A stretch of DNA of 64,000 nucleotides from Nocardia terrae (GTDB taxonomy: Bacteria; Actinomycetota; Actinomycetes; Mycobacteriales; Mycobacteriaceae). The stretch spans positions 496,001 to 560,000 of the forward strand of contig NZ_WRPP01000003.1 of assembly GCF_009760405.1 (NCBI RefSeq), given 5' to 3'. Shown piece after piece: positions 8,664 through 17,192 of the stretch (position 1 is the first letter of the stretch; each line of letters starts with the position of its first letter). The notes below the pieces were generated by a model. The model saw only the letters and a program-made list of their open reading frames with translations. It searched no databases and was not told where the DNA came from. The position numbers and the translations under genes are program-made.

Positions 8664-9170
8664 ATGACAGATTCAATACCTGCCGCGGACGGTTCCCGGA
8701 CCCCGAGAGGGCGGCGTCGGCCCGGTCGCGTCACGCTCGCGATCGCGGGGTCGGCGGTGGCGGTCGCGGCCACGCTGGGCCTGGCGGCCTGCGGTTCGCC
8801 GAGTGATCATGCCGCGAAAGGCGGTAGTCAGGAGCAAGGTCCGGGTGGGCACGGAGGGGGTGGACGGGGCATCGGGGGCAAGATCACCACCGAGGGGTCC
8901 GGATCCTGGATGATCACCAAGCAGGACGGCAGCACCGAGACCGTGACCATTTCCCCCACCACCGAATTCGGCACCAAGTCCAAGAGCGAGACCGCCGCGC
9001 AGTTCGCGGTCGGGGATCAGGTCATGGTGCAGGGCCATGAATCCAACGGGACCATCGCCGCCACGCGGATCATTCATGCGCGTGCTCGCGGCAATCCCGA
9101 TGGGACGCCGTCCAGTTCGGGCAACGGCGCCCCGCCCACGTCCTCGTCGGCCACCCCGCCCACCAAGTGA
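8664..9170 (+). CDS. Putative lipoprotein with DUF5666-like domain
   Basis: This 168-residue protein has a basic start, a hydrophobic stretch and the lipobox LGLAAC at about residues 35-40, so it is probably a lipid-anchored exported protein. The region GKITTEGSGSWMITKQDGSTETVTISPTTEF...FAVGDQVMVQG resembles the DUF5666 OB-like domain. The tail is low complexity, rich in Ser, Thr, Pro and Gly. The frame is open back to 8607, but the ATG at 8664 gives a normal signal sequence. Function unknown. Confidence 0.7.
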   Translation: MTDSIPAADGSRTPRGRRRPGRVTLAIAGSAVAVAATLGLAACGSPSDHAAKGGSQEQGPGGHGGGGRGIGGKITTEGSGSWMITKQDGSTETVTISPTTEFGTKSKSETAAQFAVGDQVMVQGHESNGTIAATRIIHARARGNPDGTPSSSGNGAPPTSSSATPPTK

Positions 9171-9200
9171 GTTCGGAACCGGATTGCACCTATAACTTGT

Positions 9201-9237
9201 CGGCAAGTCCGCTGCGGGACAGCGGACTTGCCGTTTT
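9201..9237. terminator. Intrinsic terminator with T run
   Basis: A perfect 14-bp stem, CGGCAAGTCCGCTG (9201-9214) and CAGCGGACTTGCCG (9220-9233), has loop CGGGA and is followed by TTTT on the plus strand. It lies between convergent genes (lipoprotein ending at 9170 and glycosyltransferase ending at 9237) and can serve both. Confidence 0.85.
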
Positions 9238-10091
9238 CAGTGGCCCACGGCGGACCGGCGGGCGGCTCCCGGGCGCAGGGCGAAGCGTTTGCGGTCGAAG
9301 TCCCAGAACCGGTAGATCGGCCATTGCAGGGTGTGGGTGGTCCAGGCGGCGACGATGAGCACCCGGTGCAGCGGGAGCACGCGGTAGCCGTGGTGGGCGA
9401 TGGTGCGCAGGCCCATGAGCTGGAATCGCCACCAGTGGTGGGGGCTGGTGCGGCGGCGGCGCGCGGAGGTGAGGGCGTGCATGTCCTTGACCTGGTCGAT
9501 GCGCAGGCCGCGTTTGGACAGGCACAGGGCGAGGTCCAGGTCTTCGGCGACGTCGACCCGGACCTGGGTGTCCGCGCGGACCTCGAGCCAGGCGTCGCGG
9601 CGCAGCGCCATGTTCGGTCCGTACATGTTGCCGACCGGGCCGCCGATCTTGCCGCGCCGATCCTGCAGGTAGACACCGAAATCCAGGAGGAAGCCGACGG
9701 GCGAGTCGTGGTAGGTGCAGATGCCGGTGACCGCGGCGGTCTCCGGATGCTCGGTCAGGAAGTCGTGGATGGTGCGGCCCCAATGCGGCGGGACCAGGGT
9801 GTCGGCGTCGGTGCGGGCGATGAAATCGCCTTTCGCCGTGTCGAATCCGGTATTGCGCGCGGGGGTGATGCCGCGGTGGTGTTCGTGGACGAGTTCGACC
9901 TTGGGGTGCGCGGCGGCGAAGGCGCGCACGATCTCGGGGCTGCCGTCGTCGCTGCCGTTGTCGACCACGATGATCTCGTCGATCGCGTCCTGGGTGACGA
10001 GGCGTTGCAGGCAGCGTTCGATGACCGGGGCCTCGTTCAAGACGGGTACGACGACCGACAGCACGGGCGGGGCGGCGTGTGATTGCGACAC
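9237..10091 (-). CDS. Family 2 glycosyltransferase
   Basis: This protein of 284 residues is a GT-A fold, family 2 glycosyltransferase. The N-terminus LSVVVPVLNEAPVIERCLQRL, the IVVDNGSDDGSPEIV motif and the metal-binding DAD in FIARTDADTLVPPHW (about residue 95) are clear. The later acidic AEDLDLALCLSKRG region fits the catalytic base area. Near the C-terminus one hydrophobic segment (VLIVAAWTTHTLQW) may contact the membrane. The start codon is GTG. The acceptor is unknown. It is divergent from a lycopene-cyclase-family gene, so carotenoid glycosylation is possible but only inferred. Confidence 0.85.
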   Translation of the reverse strand: MSQSHAAPPVLSVVVPVLNEAPVIERCLQRLVTQDAIDEIIVVDNGSDDGSPEIVRAFAAAHPKVELVHEHHRGITPARNTGFDTAKGDFIARTDADTLVPPHWGRTIHDFLTEHPETAAVTGICTYHDSPVGFLLDFGVYLQDRRGKIGGPVGNMYGPNMALRRDAWLEVRADTQVRVDVAEDLDLALCLSKRGLRIDQVKDMHALTSARRRRTSPHHWWRFQLMGLRTIAHHGYRVLPLHRVLIVAAWTTHTLQWPIYRFWDFDRKRFALRPGAARRSAVGH

Positions 10092-10227
10092 GATATGTCC
10101 AGGTGGCTCGGGGGCGGCTGGTCCAAATTTTCACGGAGAAGCACGTTTTCGCGCGCTCCATCCCCCCACGCCGGGTGATCCGCGGGCGGGATTCCCGACG
10201 TTCCCGCGATGCGGCGGCCACGGTATC

Positions 10228-10243
10228 AACGATGTGAATCGTT
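10228..10243. promoter_or_regulatory. Operator-like dyad in the divergent promoter region
   Basis: AACGAT-GTGA-ATCGTT is a perfect 6-bp inverted repeat with a four-base spacer. It lies between the divergent starts at 10091 and 10307, about 65 bases before the lycopene-cyclase-family start. The binding protein is unknown. Confidence 0.3.
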
Positions 10244-10306
10244 CGCATCCGGAGCGAAGTAGGTGCCAGCCTGGCGGCGATCGGGCGCGGCTGTTTGAAT
10301 GCGGGT

Positions 10307-11524
10307 ATGAGTGGCCGAGAGGTCGGCGCGGCGGCCGACGTGTGCGTGGTGGGGCTCGGTCCCACGGGTCGGGCGTTGGCGCATCGCGCCATGGCGGCGG
10401 GGATGCGGGTGGTCGCGATCGATCCACGGCCCACCCGGCTGTGGGGCCCGACGTATTCGTGCTGGGTGGACGAGCTGCCGGAGTGGCTCGGCCGGAGTGC
10501 GATCGCCAGCCGCATCGAGGCGCCGGTGGTGTGGACCGACGCCGCGCACCGGATTCCGCGGCCCTACTGCGTGCTGTCCAAGCAGGGCCTGTTCGACGCG
10601 CTGCCGCTGGATGACGCGACGGTGATCACCGGTCGCGCGCGCACCGTGCAGGCGCACCGGGTCGAGTTGGCCGACGGCACCGAGGTGCGGGCCGCGACGG
10701 TGTTCGACACCCGCGGGCAGGCCGCGCCGGGTTCGCGGCGCACGGCCAGCGCGCACGGCATCTTCGTGGACGAGGACATCGCCGCTCCCATGGTGAGCGC
10801 GGGCGAGGGCCTGCTGCTGGACTGGCGCGACGAGAACGGCGCGGGTCCGGACGAGCCGCCGTCGTTCCTGTATTCGGTGCCCCTCGGCGACGGCACGGTC
10901 ATCTTCGAGGAGACCAGCCTGGGCCTGCGCGGCGGCATGCCGCAGCACGAACTGCGGCGGCGCACCCTGAACCGGCTGGCGGCGCACGGGATTCGGCTGC
11001 GCGGCGACGAGCCGACCGAGGCCGCGCACTATCCCCTCGACGAGCTGCCCCCGAAAGCCGGTCGCGGGCAGGTGATCCCGTTCGGTTCGCGCGGCGGCAT
11101 GATGCATCCGATCACCGGCTACTGCGTGGCCGATTCGCTGTCGCTGGTGGACACCGCGCTGGACGCGGTGCGGGCCGGCACCGATCCGGTCGAGGCGTTG
11201 TGGCCGTGGCAGGCGCGGCTGGTGCACTGGATGCGCATGCGGGGGGTGTACGGCCTGGGCCGCCTCACCACCGACCAGTCCATCTCGATGTTCGACGCCT
11301 TCTTCACCCGCCCGCCCCGGCAGCAGCGCGCCCTGCTGTCCGCCCACGACGACTATCTCGCCCTCGGCACGGCCCTGTGGATGACGGTCGGCACCACCCA
11401 TCCGTTCCGCTGGCGCTTCGACCTGGTCGGCTGGCGCAACCGGAACCGCTGGGTGAACTGGGATTACGGCCGCGCGCGCCCGGAGAGCGACCTGCTCCTC
11501 CCCGAGGACAGCGCGACCTCCTGA
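10307..11524 (+). CDS. Lycopene cyclase family protein
   Basis: This protein of 405 residues looks like a FAD-dependent lycopene beta-cyclase of the CrtY/CrtL type, which closes the end rings of lycopene. The N-terminal dinucleotide-binding motif CVVGLGPTGRALAHRAMAAG is followed by IDPRPTRLWGPTYSCWVDEL, the typical cyclase continuation. The middle holds FEETSL, and PFGSRGGMMHPITGYCVADSL matches the region near the flavin. TTG at 10295 could add four residues; the ATG was preferred. No other carotenoid gene (crtB, crtI) is seen in this window. Its stop is four bases from that of the convergent SDR gene. Confidence 0.8.
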   Translation: MSGREVGAAADVCVVGLGPTGRALAHRAMAAGMRVVAIDPRPTRLWGPTYSCWVDELPEWLGRSAIASRIEAPVVWTDAAHRIPRPYCVLSKQGLFDALPLDDATVITGRARTVQAHRVELADGTEVRAATVFDTRGQAAPGSRRTASAHGIFVDEDIAAPMVSAGEGLLLDWRDENGAGPDEPPSFLYSVPLGDGTVIFEETSLGLRGGMPQHELRRRTLNRLAAHGIRLRGDEPTEAAHYPLDELPPKAGRGQVIPFGSRGGMMHPITGYCVADSLSLVDTALDAVRAGTDPVEALWPWQARLVHWMRMRGVYGLGRLTTDQSISMFDAFFTRPPRQQRALLSAHDDYLALGTALWMTVGTTHPFRWRFDLVGWRNRNRWVNWDYGRARPESDLLLPEDSATS

Positions 11525-11528
11525 GCCC

Positions 11529-12554
11529 TCACACCCAGTTCTCGATCCAGTACTTCCAGATGATCGAGGCATAGGCGGCCAGCGGCGGCACCTTGATGTC
11601 GGTGCCGGCGAGGGCCGCGGCGGTGTGGCGGGAGTCGAAGCGGCAGGCGAATTCGCTGTCCTCGAGAACGTCCATGGGGACGCCGAGCTGGCGCAGCGCC
11701 CAGCCCATGCCGGGCACCCGCAGTGTCACGTCGAGGGTCCGTTTGGGCATGACCTCGATGAGGTGCGGCGCGCCGGCCTCGTCGGCGAAGAGGTTGAAGA
11801 CCTCGGCGACGCTCTGCTCGCGCGGGTCCACCAGGTGGTAGGTGCGGGGCCCGTCGCCGGGCCGGTGCGCGATGTGGTCGAGGGCGCGGGCCACGAAATC
11901 GACCGGGACCATATTGGTTTCGCCCAGCTGCGGGGCGACGACGGGCAGGATGCGCGGCAGCTGGGCGGCCATGCGCAGCAGCCGGAAGAAGTAGTAGGGC
12001 CCGTCGATGCGGTCGATCTCGCCGGTGCGGGAGTCGCCGATGACGATGGAGGGCCGGTAGATCCGCCACGGCACCGCGGTCTGTTCGCGCACGTCCTGTT
12101 CGGCGCGCAGCATGGCGCGCTGGTAGGGCGTGGGCAGCAGCTGGCCGACGTCGGTCATGTCCTCGGTGAACAGGCCGTCCCAGGTCCCGGCGATGCGGGC
12201 GGTCGAAAGGTGGTGCAGCCGTCCGGCTTCCAACGCGGCCGCGAGCTCGGCCACCCGCCGGGTGCCGCCGGGTGCGGTGGCGTCGAAGCCGCCGGCCAGG
12301 TGGAAGACATGGTCGATCGAACCGCGGTGTGCGGCAATCCAGCCCGCGTCGACGCCGACGCCGGGCGCGGCCAGGTCGCCGCGGACCGGGCGCACCCGGT
12401 CCCGGGCCTCCCATTCGCGCAGGCAGCGGTTGAAGCGCAGCACGGAGTCCTCGCCGGGACGCACCAGCACGTGGACGTCCGCACCGCGTTTCAGGAGTTC
12501 GGGAACCAGAAACCGCCCGATGAACCCGGTCGCCCCGGTAACCAGGTAAGCCAT
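11529..12554 (-). CDS. Extended SDR protein with altered YxxxK motif
   Basis: This 341-residue protein is an extended short-chain dehydrogenase/reductase. The NAD(P)-binding GATGFIG lies at residues 7-13, HLSTARIAG carries the expected serine (residue 117), and YRPSIVIGDSRTGE is typical of epimerase or acyl-reductase relatives. The catalytic motif should be YxxxK, but here it reads Y144-Q-R-A-M148, so the lysine is replaced by methionine. The protein may be inactive as a dehydrogenase or use another residue. The gene begins 46 bases after the ABC-exporter permease gene on the same strand and may belong to that operon. Confidence 0.8.
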   Translation of the reverse strand: MAYLVTGATGFIGRFLVPELLKRGADVHVLVRPGEDSVLRFNRCLREWEARDRVRPVRGDLAAPGVGVDAGWIAAHRGSIDHVFHLAGGFDATAPGGTRRVAELAAALEAGRLHHLSTARIAGTWDGLFTEDMTDVGQLLPTPYQRAMLRAEQDVREQTAVPWRIYRPSIVIGDSRTGEIDRIDGPYYFFRLLRMAAQLPRILPVVAPQLGETNMVPVDFVARALDHIAHRPGDGPRTYHLVDPREQSVAEVFNLFADEAGAPHLIEVMPKRTLDVTLRVPGMGWALRQLGVPMDVLEDSEFACRFDSRHTAAALAGTDIKVPPLAAYASIIWKYWIENWV

Positions 12555-12600
12555 GGGGCCACCTTAACGTGACCCGCGCCACAGACCGACCGGGGCTCGG

Positions 12601-13464
12601 CTACGCGCCGGTTTCGGCCGCCCGCCGGTATCCGCGGATCGCCGGATACGCGAACACGATGATCATGCCGAGGGTCCAGGCCAACGTCTTCCACAGCGGA
12701 GTCGCGATGGGCCCGTCGTAGGACAGCCCGCGCATGGCGTCGATGGCCGTGCTCATCGGCTGGTTCTCCACCGTCTTCTGCAACCAGGCGGGGTAGGCGA
12801 ACACCGGCACGAACCCGGAATTGAAGAACATCAGCAGCGTGTTGACCAGACCGACGAGCGCCACCAGGATGATGCCCTCGGTCAGGGTGGCCAGCGCCGT
12901 CACCATGATCGCGAACCCGATCGCGAACAGGATCGGAATGCCCAGCATGGCAATCGAAGCCGCGGGCCCATACCAGAACCGGAAGCCCAGCACGAGACCC
13001 ACCGCCAGCACGAACAGCGACGTGATGAGCACTCGAACGGCCTCCGCCAGCAGCCGGCCGGTGAGTCCGGCGGCGCGGTGGATGGGCATGGTGTGGAAGC
13101 GCCCGAGCAGGCCCGTGGCCTTCTCGGCCTTGAATCCCAGTGCGCTGACAACCGATCCGGACATGGCGGCCACCATCATCACCATGGGCACGTAGCCGTA
13201 GATGGCGGGCATGCCGGTGGCCGAGCCGACCGCGTCGCCCATCACGATGCGGAACATGACCAGGGTCAGTGCCGGGTAGACGAGCGTCTGGATGGTGGTC
13301 GAGGGATCGCGCATCCAGCCCATGAGCAGTCGCTTGCACTGGATCAGGCTCTGTTCCACCAGGATCGAGAACCGGCGTTCCGATCGGGGCGCCACCGTGG
13401 GCAGCGGCTGGTGCCCCGCCCACGAATCCTGTTCGGCCGCTGCGGCCGTGGTCGCGGTACTCAT
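12601..13464 (-). CDS. ABC-2 type exporter permease (DrrC-like)
   Basis: This 287-residue protein is an ABC-2 membrane component with about six transmembrane segments after a cytoplasmic N-terminus (FSILVEQSLIQCKRLLMGWMRDPSTTIQTLVYP). The pattern PMSTAIDAMRGLSYDGP near the end is usual for the daunorubicin-resistance DrrB/DrrC group. The open frame continues upstream to 14196, but the ATG at 13464 overlaps the stop of the preceding permease (ATGA) and fits the family. It pairs with the other permease and the ATPase to form an efflux pump. The cargo is unknown; lipids or peptides are the usual substrates. Confidence 0.88.
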   Translation of the reverse strand: MSTATTAAAAEQDSWAGHQPLPTVAPRSERRFSILVEQSLIQCKRLLMGWMRDPSTTIQTLVYPALTLVMFRIVMGDAVGSATGMPAIYGYVPMVMMVAAMSGSVVSALGFKAEKATGLLGRFHTMPIHRAAGLTGRLLAEAVRVLITSLFVLAVGLVLGFRFWYGPAASIAMLGIPILFAIGFAIMVTALATLTEGIILVALVGLVNTLLMFFNSGFVPVFAYPAWLQKTVENQPMSTAIDAMRGLSYDGPIATPLWKTLAWTLGMIIVFAYPAIRGYRRAAETGA

Positions 13465-14273
13465 GATCGCCTCACACTCGCCCAGACCGCCAGCGGCGTG
13501 AAGACGACCAGGCCGCCTGCCAGCCACACCAGCGGCACCCAAAGAACATGCCAGGTCACGCCGCCCGCGGCCATGTCGCGCAGCGCGTAGGAGAACTGCG
13601 AGATGGGTTGGTTGCGCACGAATCCCCGGATCCACATCGGGAATTGGTTCTCGGGCACGAAGCCGCAGGACAGCATGCCGAAGATCAGCGTCGGCAGAGT
13701 CAGTGCCTGACTCAGGGATTCGGGGCTCTTGGTCAGCGACCCGAGCCCGTCCGCGCCGATGGCCAGCACGGTGCCGACCGCGAGGGAGAACGCGCAGAAC
13801 AGCACGGTCTGCCCCCATCCGGCGACGAACCGGAAGCCGATCAGGTGGCCCCACCCCAGGGCCGCGGCGAGCGAGACCGTCGAGCGCACGAAGCCCGCGG
13901 ACTGCCGTGACACCAGCGGCACCATGGCCCCGATGGGCATGGTCTGCATGCGGGTGTTGAGTCCGGTCATGGCCTCGTAGGCGGCCAGCTGCGCATTGGA
14001 CATCATGGTGAAGGACATGGTCTGCAGCACGATGATCGGCATGACGAACTGCGCGTAGTTGATGCCGTGGAACTGCATGACGAACTTCAGCGGCAGGTAG
14101 AAGCCGAGAGTGAAGACCAGCGGCACGATGACCGCGACGATGAGCTCGCCCTTGGTGGCCATCACCCAGACGACGCGGCCGGTGAGGGCGCGCCACTGCG
14201 CGAAGCTGTTGGGCCGGGCGGGCGGTACCCCGGCGAAGAGGTCGGCGGCGGTGTCGGCCGCGACCGCGGTCAC
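13461..14273 (-). CDS. ABC-2 type exporter permease (DrrB-like)
   Basis: This protein of 270 residues is the first of two ABC-2 permeases, with about six transmembrane helices. It shares the family ending NQPISQFSYALRDMAAG and the N-terminal WRALTGRVVWVMATKGELIVAVIVPL segment. The start is the GTG at 14273, which overlaps the ATPase stop as GTGA; upstream sequence in this frame (to 14720) is only antisense-like filler. The two permeases differ in sequence and probably form a heterodimer. Confidence 0.88.
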   Translation of the reverse strand: MTAVAADTAADLFAGVPPARPNSFAQWRALTGRVVWVMATKGELIVAVIVPLVFTLGFYLPLKFVMQFHGINYAQFVMPIIVLQTMSFTMMSNAQLAAYEAMTGLNTRMQTMPIGAMVPLVSRQSAGFVRSTVSLAAALGWGHLIGFRFVAGWGQTVLFCAFSLAVGTVLAIGADGLGSLTKSPESLSQALTLPTLIFGMLSCGFVPENQFPMWIRGFVRNQPISQFSYALRDMAAGGVTWHVLWVPLVWLAGGLVVFTPLAVWASVRRS

Positions 14274-15277
14274 GCTTCGCCCTCGGGTTCGGTTTCCTTG
14301 CTTCCGGAGTGACCGGTGAGCGTGAGGAAGACGTCGTCGAGCGAGGGGCGGCGCAGCCCGATGTCGGCGAGCTGCACGCCGGCGGCGTCGAGCCGGCGCA
14401 GCGCCTCGGACAGGGTGGCCGCGCTGTCGGGGGCCGGAATCGAAAGCCGGTCGCCGCCGGACAGTTCCGCGCGGACGGCGGCGGGCACCAGATCGCCGAG
14501 CGCGTCGGCGGCCGCGATCAGCTGGCTGGGATCCAGCGGCACGACCTCGCAGTAGCTGCCGCCGGTCTTCTCCTTGAGCGCGTCCGCGGTGCCCTCGGCG
14601 ATGACGGTGCCCTTGTCGATGACGATGATGTTGTCGCTGAGCACGTCGGCCTCTTCGAGGTACTGCGTGGTCAGCAGGACGGTGATGCCCTGGGTTTTGA
14701 GCGCGGTGACCAGATCCCAAACGCCCTGGCGCGAGCGCGGATCCAGGCCGGTGGTGGGTTCGTCGAGGAAGACCACCTCGGGCCGGACCACCAGGCCGCA
14801 GGCGATGTCGACGCGGCGGCGCATGCCGCCGGAGTAGTGGCGCACCGCGCGGCGGCCCGCGCCGGTGAGGTCGAATTCCTCGAGCAGGGCGTCGGCGCGC
14901 TGCCGGGCGGCCTTGCGGGGTAGCCCCATGAGGCGGCCGAAGAGCTCGAGGTTCTCGCGGCCGGAGAGGTTCTCGTCGAGGGCCGCGTACTGTCCGGTCA
15001 TCATGATGGACCGGCGGACCGCGGCCGGATCGGCGCGCACGTCGTGCCCGGCGATGCGGGCGACGCCCGAGTCGGGACGCAGCAGGGTGGACAGGATCTT
15101 GACCGTGGTGGTCTTGCCCGCTCCGTTGGGACCGAGGATGCCGAGCACCTGGCCGCGCGCGGCCGTGAAGCTGACCCCTTGCAGCGCATGTACGTCGCCG
15201 AAGGACTTACGGACGTCTTCGACATAAACGGCCGGATCTTCGGGCACTGCGGACTCCGGTCTGTCCAAGCTGGGCAT
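14270..15277 (-). CDS. ABC transporter ATP-binding protein (DrrA-like)
   Basis: This 335-residue protein is the ATPase of a drug/lipid exporter. Walker A is GPNGAGKTT, the Q loop lies in MMTGQYAALDENLSG, the signature is YSGGMRRR, and Walker B is VVFLDEPTTGLD. The switch region reads LLTTQYLEEAD, with Gln in the place of the usual His, as in many DrrA proteins. The C-terminal 100 residues match the DrrA-type extension. It starts with ATG at 15277 (TTG at 15280 possible) and leads an ATPase-permease-permease operon. A substrate link to the NRPS locus 6.6 kb away is possible but unsupported. Confidence 0.92.
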   Translation of the reverse strand: MPSLDRPESAVPEDPAVYVEDVRKSFGDVHALQGVSFTAARGQVLGILGPNGAGKTTTVKILSTLLRPDSGVARIAGHDVRADPAAVRRSIMMTGQYAALDENLSGRENLELFGRLMGLPRKAARQRADALLEEFDLTGAGRRAVRHYSGGMRRRVDIACGLVVRPEVVFLDEPTTGLDPRSRQGVWDLVTALKTQGITVLLTTQYLEEADVLSDNIIVIDKGTVIAEGTADALKEKTGGSYCEVVPLDPSQLIAAADALGDLVPAAVRAELSGGDRLSIPAPDSAATLSEALRRLDAAGVQLADIGLRRPSLDDVFLTLTGHSGSKETEPEGEA

Positions 15278-15610
15278 CAACTCTCCACTATCGGCTGGTC
15301 GGGCTGAACGATGTCGCCCCGTTCGACGGGTCCCCGCATCCCGCAGGGATGAGTGGATACGGCCCCGCCGGGATGATCCACTCCGTCGGCCGTGATGTTA
15401 CCGGTGCATCCGAAGTGAGGGCTTTTCTTTGCAGAAGCAACGGTATTCAAACTGTGCGCTTGGTCACAAACCGATGAGTCCCCGAATAGCCGCTGATCCA
15501 GGCGCAGACCGGCCGGTATGCGGCGATTTCGCTACCTTGTCGCATCTGCGACTCGAACCATAGTCTGGCGTTGGCGGGGAGAGACATTCACAGGCCACGA
15601 GAGGTTGACC
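15278..15610. promoter_or_regulatory. Divergent promoter region with inverted repeats
   Basis: This 333-base gap separates the ABC exporter operon from the aldehyde-dehydrogenase-like gene. It holds two dyads: ATCCC-gca-GGGAT (15339-15350) and GAGTGGAT with ATCCACTC (15351-15358 and 15376-15383). Together they resemble the REP-like unit at 17095 and may be a decayed copy. For the downstream gene, TTGTCG (15537-15542) and TAGTCT (15561-15566), 18 bases apart, form a possible promoter. No gene is seen. Confidence 0.4.
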
Positions 15611-17092
15611 ATGGCCGAGTCGGCGCAGCCGGCAACCGGGCGCGCTGGTGCGGGCCGTTCCAAGGTGCTGTCGTCCTATGATCCACGGACCGGGGAGCTC
15701 GTCGGCGAATACGCCAGCATGGGCGCGGGCGAACTGACCCGCACCGTCCGGTCGGCGCGTACCGCCGAACAATGGTGGGCGGCATTGGGATTCGATGCGC
15801 GCAAACGCTGGCTGCTGGACTGGAAACGCAGCCTGGCCCGCGGCACCCGCGACCTGGTCGAGCTGATCAGCAGCGAGACCGGCAAGCCGCGCCTGGACGC
15901 GGCCGTCGAGGTGACACTGGCGGTTGAGCACCTGGATTGGGTTGCGCGCCATGCCGAGCGGACGCTGGGCCGCACCAACCGGCTCGGCGCCAGGCTGCGG
16001 CGCGAGCGCACCGGCACCATCGGCTACCTGCCGCTGGGCGTGGTCGGGGTGCTGGGTCCCTGGCACAATCCCGTTCTCACACCGATGAATTCGATCGCGG
16101 GCGCAATGGCCTCGGGCAATGCCGTGGTGTTCAAACCCAGCGAGCTGACGCCGGGCGTGGGCGCGTGGCTGGCCGACACCTGGAATCATCTGGCCCCGAA
16201 TCAGCCTGTGCTGCAAGTGGTCACGGGCGACAGCTCGACCGCCGCCGCACTGTGCCGCGCCCGGGTGGACAAGCTGGCCTACGCCGGGTCCAGCGGGGGC
16301 GCGCGCGAGGTGGCCGCGCTGGCCGCGCAGTCGTCCACTCCCCTGGTCGTCGAGCAGGGTGGACGCGGAGCCATGGTGGTGCAGGTCGACGCCAAGCTGG
16401 ACACCGCCGCCGCGGCCGCGGTGTACGGCGCGATGGCCAATGCCGGACAGCAGCCCGCGGGCGTGCAGTGCGTGTACGTGGCGGACTCGGTGTACGAACC
16501 GTTCCTGGAGCTGGTCGCCGATCAGGCCCGGCGGCTGCGCCCCGGCGCGGATCGCCGCGCCTCCTACGGACCGATGACCCTGGACGCCCAGATCGATGTG
16601 GTGCGCCGCCAGGTGCGCGACGCCATCACCCGGGGCGCGCGGCCGGTCGTCGGCAGCCTGGAGTCGATTCGCGAGCCCTATATCGAGCCGATCGTGCTGA
16701 CCGAGGTCCCCGAGGTGAGCACGGTGGTCACCGGCGAGGCCGCCGGGCCGGTGCTGATCGTGAACCGGGTGGCCGGCATGGACGAGGCCGCCGATCGCGT
16801 GAACGCCGCCGAAAGGTCGCGCACCGTCGCGGTTTTCACCCGCGACGTGCGCAGCGTCCCGGAGTTCGCGGCCCGGCTGCACAGCGAGCTGATCACGGTC
16901 AACGCGGTGCCGGTGTACGGCGTGAACGGTCCCGGCCGGATTCGCGATCCGCGGGTCCTGCGGGAATTCACCCGGCCGCAGACGATCACCGAGAAGCATC
17001 CGCCCGACCAGATCACCTCGGCCACCTTCGAGAAGCATCCGAGGCGACTTCGCATGGCGCGCGCGCTGTTCCGCATGCGGCACCGGGTTTAG
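15611..17092 (+). CDS. Aldehyde-dehydrogenase-like protein lacking the catalytic cysteine
   Basis: This 493-residue protein has the full aldehyde dehydrogenase fold. The NAD-binding part includes PLGVVGVLGPWHNPV (the conserved Asn at about 153), FKPSE with the lysine at 175, and the general-base glutamate in VVEQGGRG (E248). The catalytic loop, usually GQxCxGxERVYV, reads G279-Q-Q-P-A-G-V-Q-C-V-Y-V. The cysteine position holds proline (P282), and a cysteine stands where the arginine usually is (C287). Normal thioester chemistry is therefore unlikely. The start MAESAQ has GAGAGG before it; upstream in-frame codons to 15518 look non-coding. A lipid or aldehyde-binding role is possible. Confidence 0.85.
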   Translation: MAESAQPATGRAGAGRSKVLSSYDPRTGELVGEYASMGAGELTRTVRSARTAEQWWAALGFDARKRWLLDWKRSLARGTRDLVELISSETGKPRLDAAVEVTLAVEHLDWVARHAERTLGRTNRLGARLRRERTGTIGYLPLGVVGVLGPWHNPVLTPMNSIAGAMASGNAVVFKPSELTPGVGAWLADTWNHLAPNQPVLQVVTGDSSTAAALCRARVDKLAYAGSSGGAREVAALAAQSSTPLVVEQGGRGAMVVQVDAKLDTAAAAAVYGAMANAGQQPAGVQCVYVADSVYEPFLELVADQARRLRPGADRRASYGPMTLDAQIDVVRRQVRDAITRGARPVVGSLESIREPYIEPIVLTEVPEVSTVVTGEAAGPVLIVNRVAGMDEAADRVNAAERSRTVAVFTRDVRSVPEFAARLHSELITVNAVPVYGVNGPGRIRDPRVLREFTRPQTITEKHPPDQITSATFEKHPRRLRMARALFRMRHRV

Positions 17093-17094
17093 TC

Positions 17095-17168
17095 GTCATC
17101 CCGGCAGGCATTTGGCCGGGATCCACCCCGGCCGCAGTAGATTCCGGCCGAAAGCGCGCCGGAATGAC
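17095..17168. repeat. REPIN-like pair of inverted short repeats
   Basis: Two related units face each other. The first (17095-17126) begins GTCATCCCGGC and ends GGCCGGGATCCAC. The second, read on the minus strand (17168-17136), begins GTCATTCCGGC and ends GGCCGGAATCTAC. Each unit can fold alone, and the pair can fold as a long cruciform. The arrangement fits a REP doublet between convergent genes. It could also work as a bidirectional terminator for the flanking ALDH-like and TetR genes. Confidence 0.6.
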
Positions 17169-17192
17169 GGAGTCGGGGTCCGCCGGAGTGGG

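Noticed and set aside
12601..15277. The DrrABC-like exporter as part of the NRPS cluster
   Set aside because: It lies more than 6 kb away behind unrelated metabolic genes and a metal transporter, so only a loose possibility remains.
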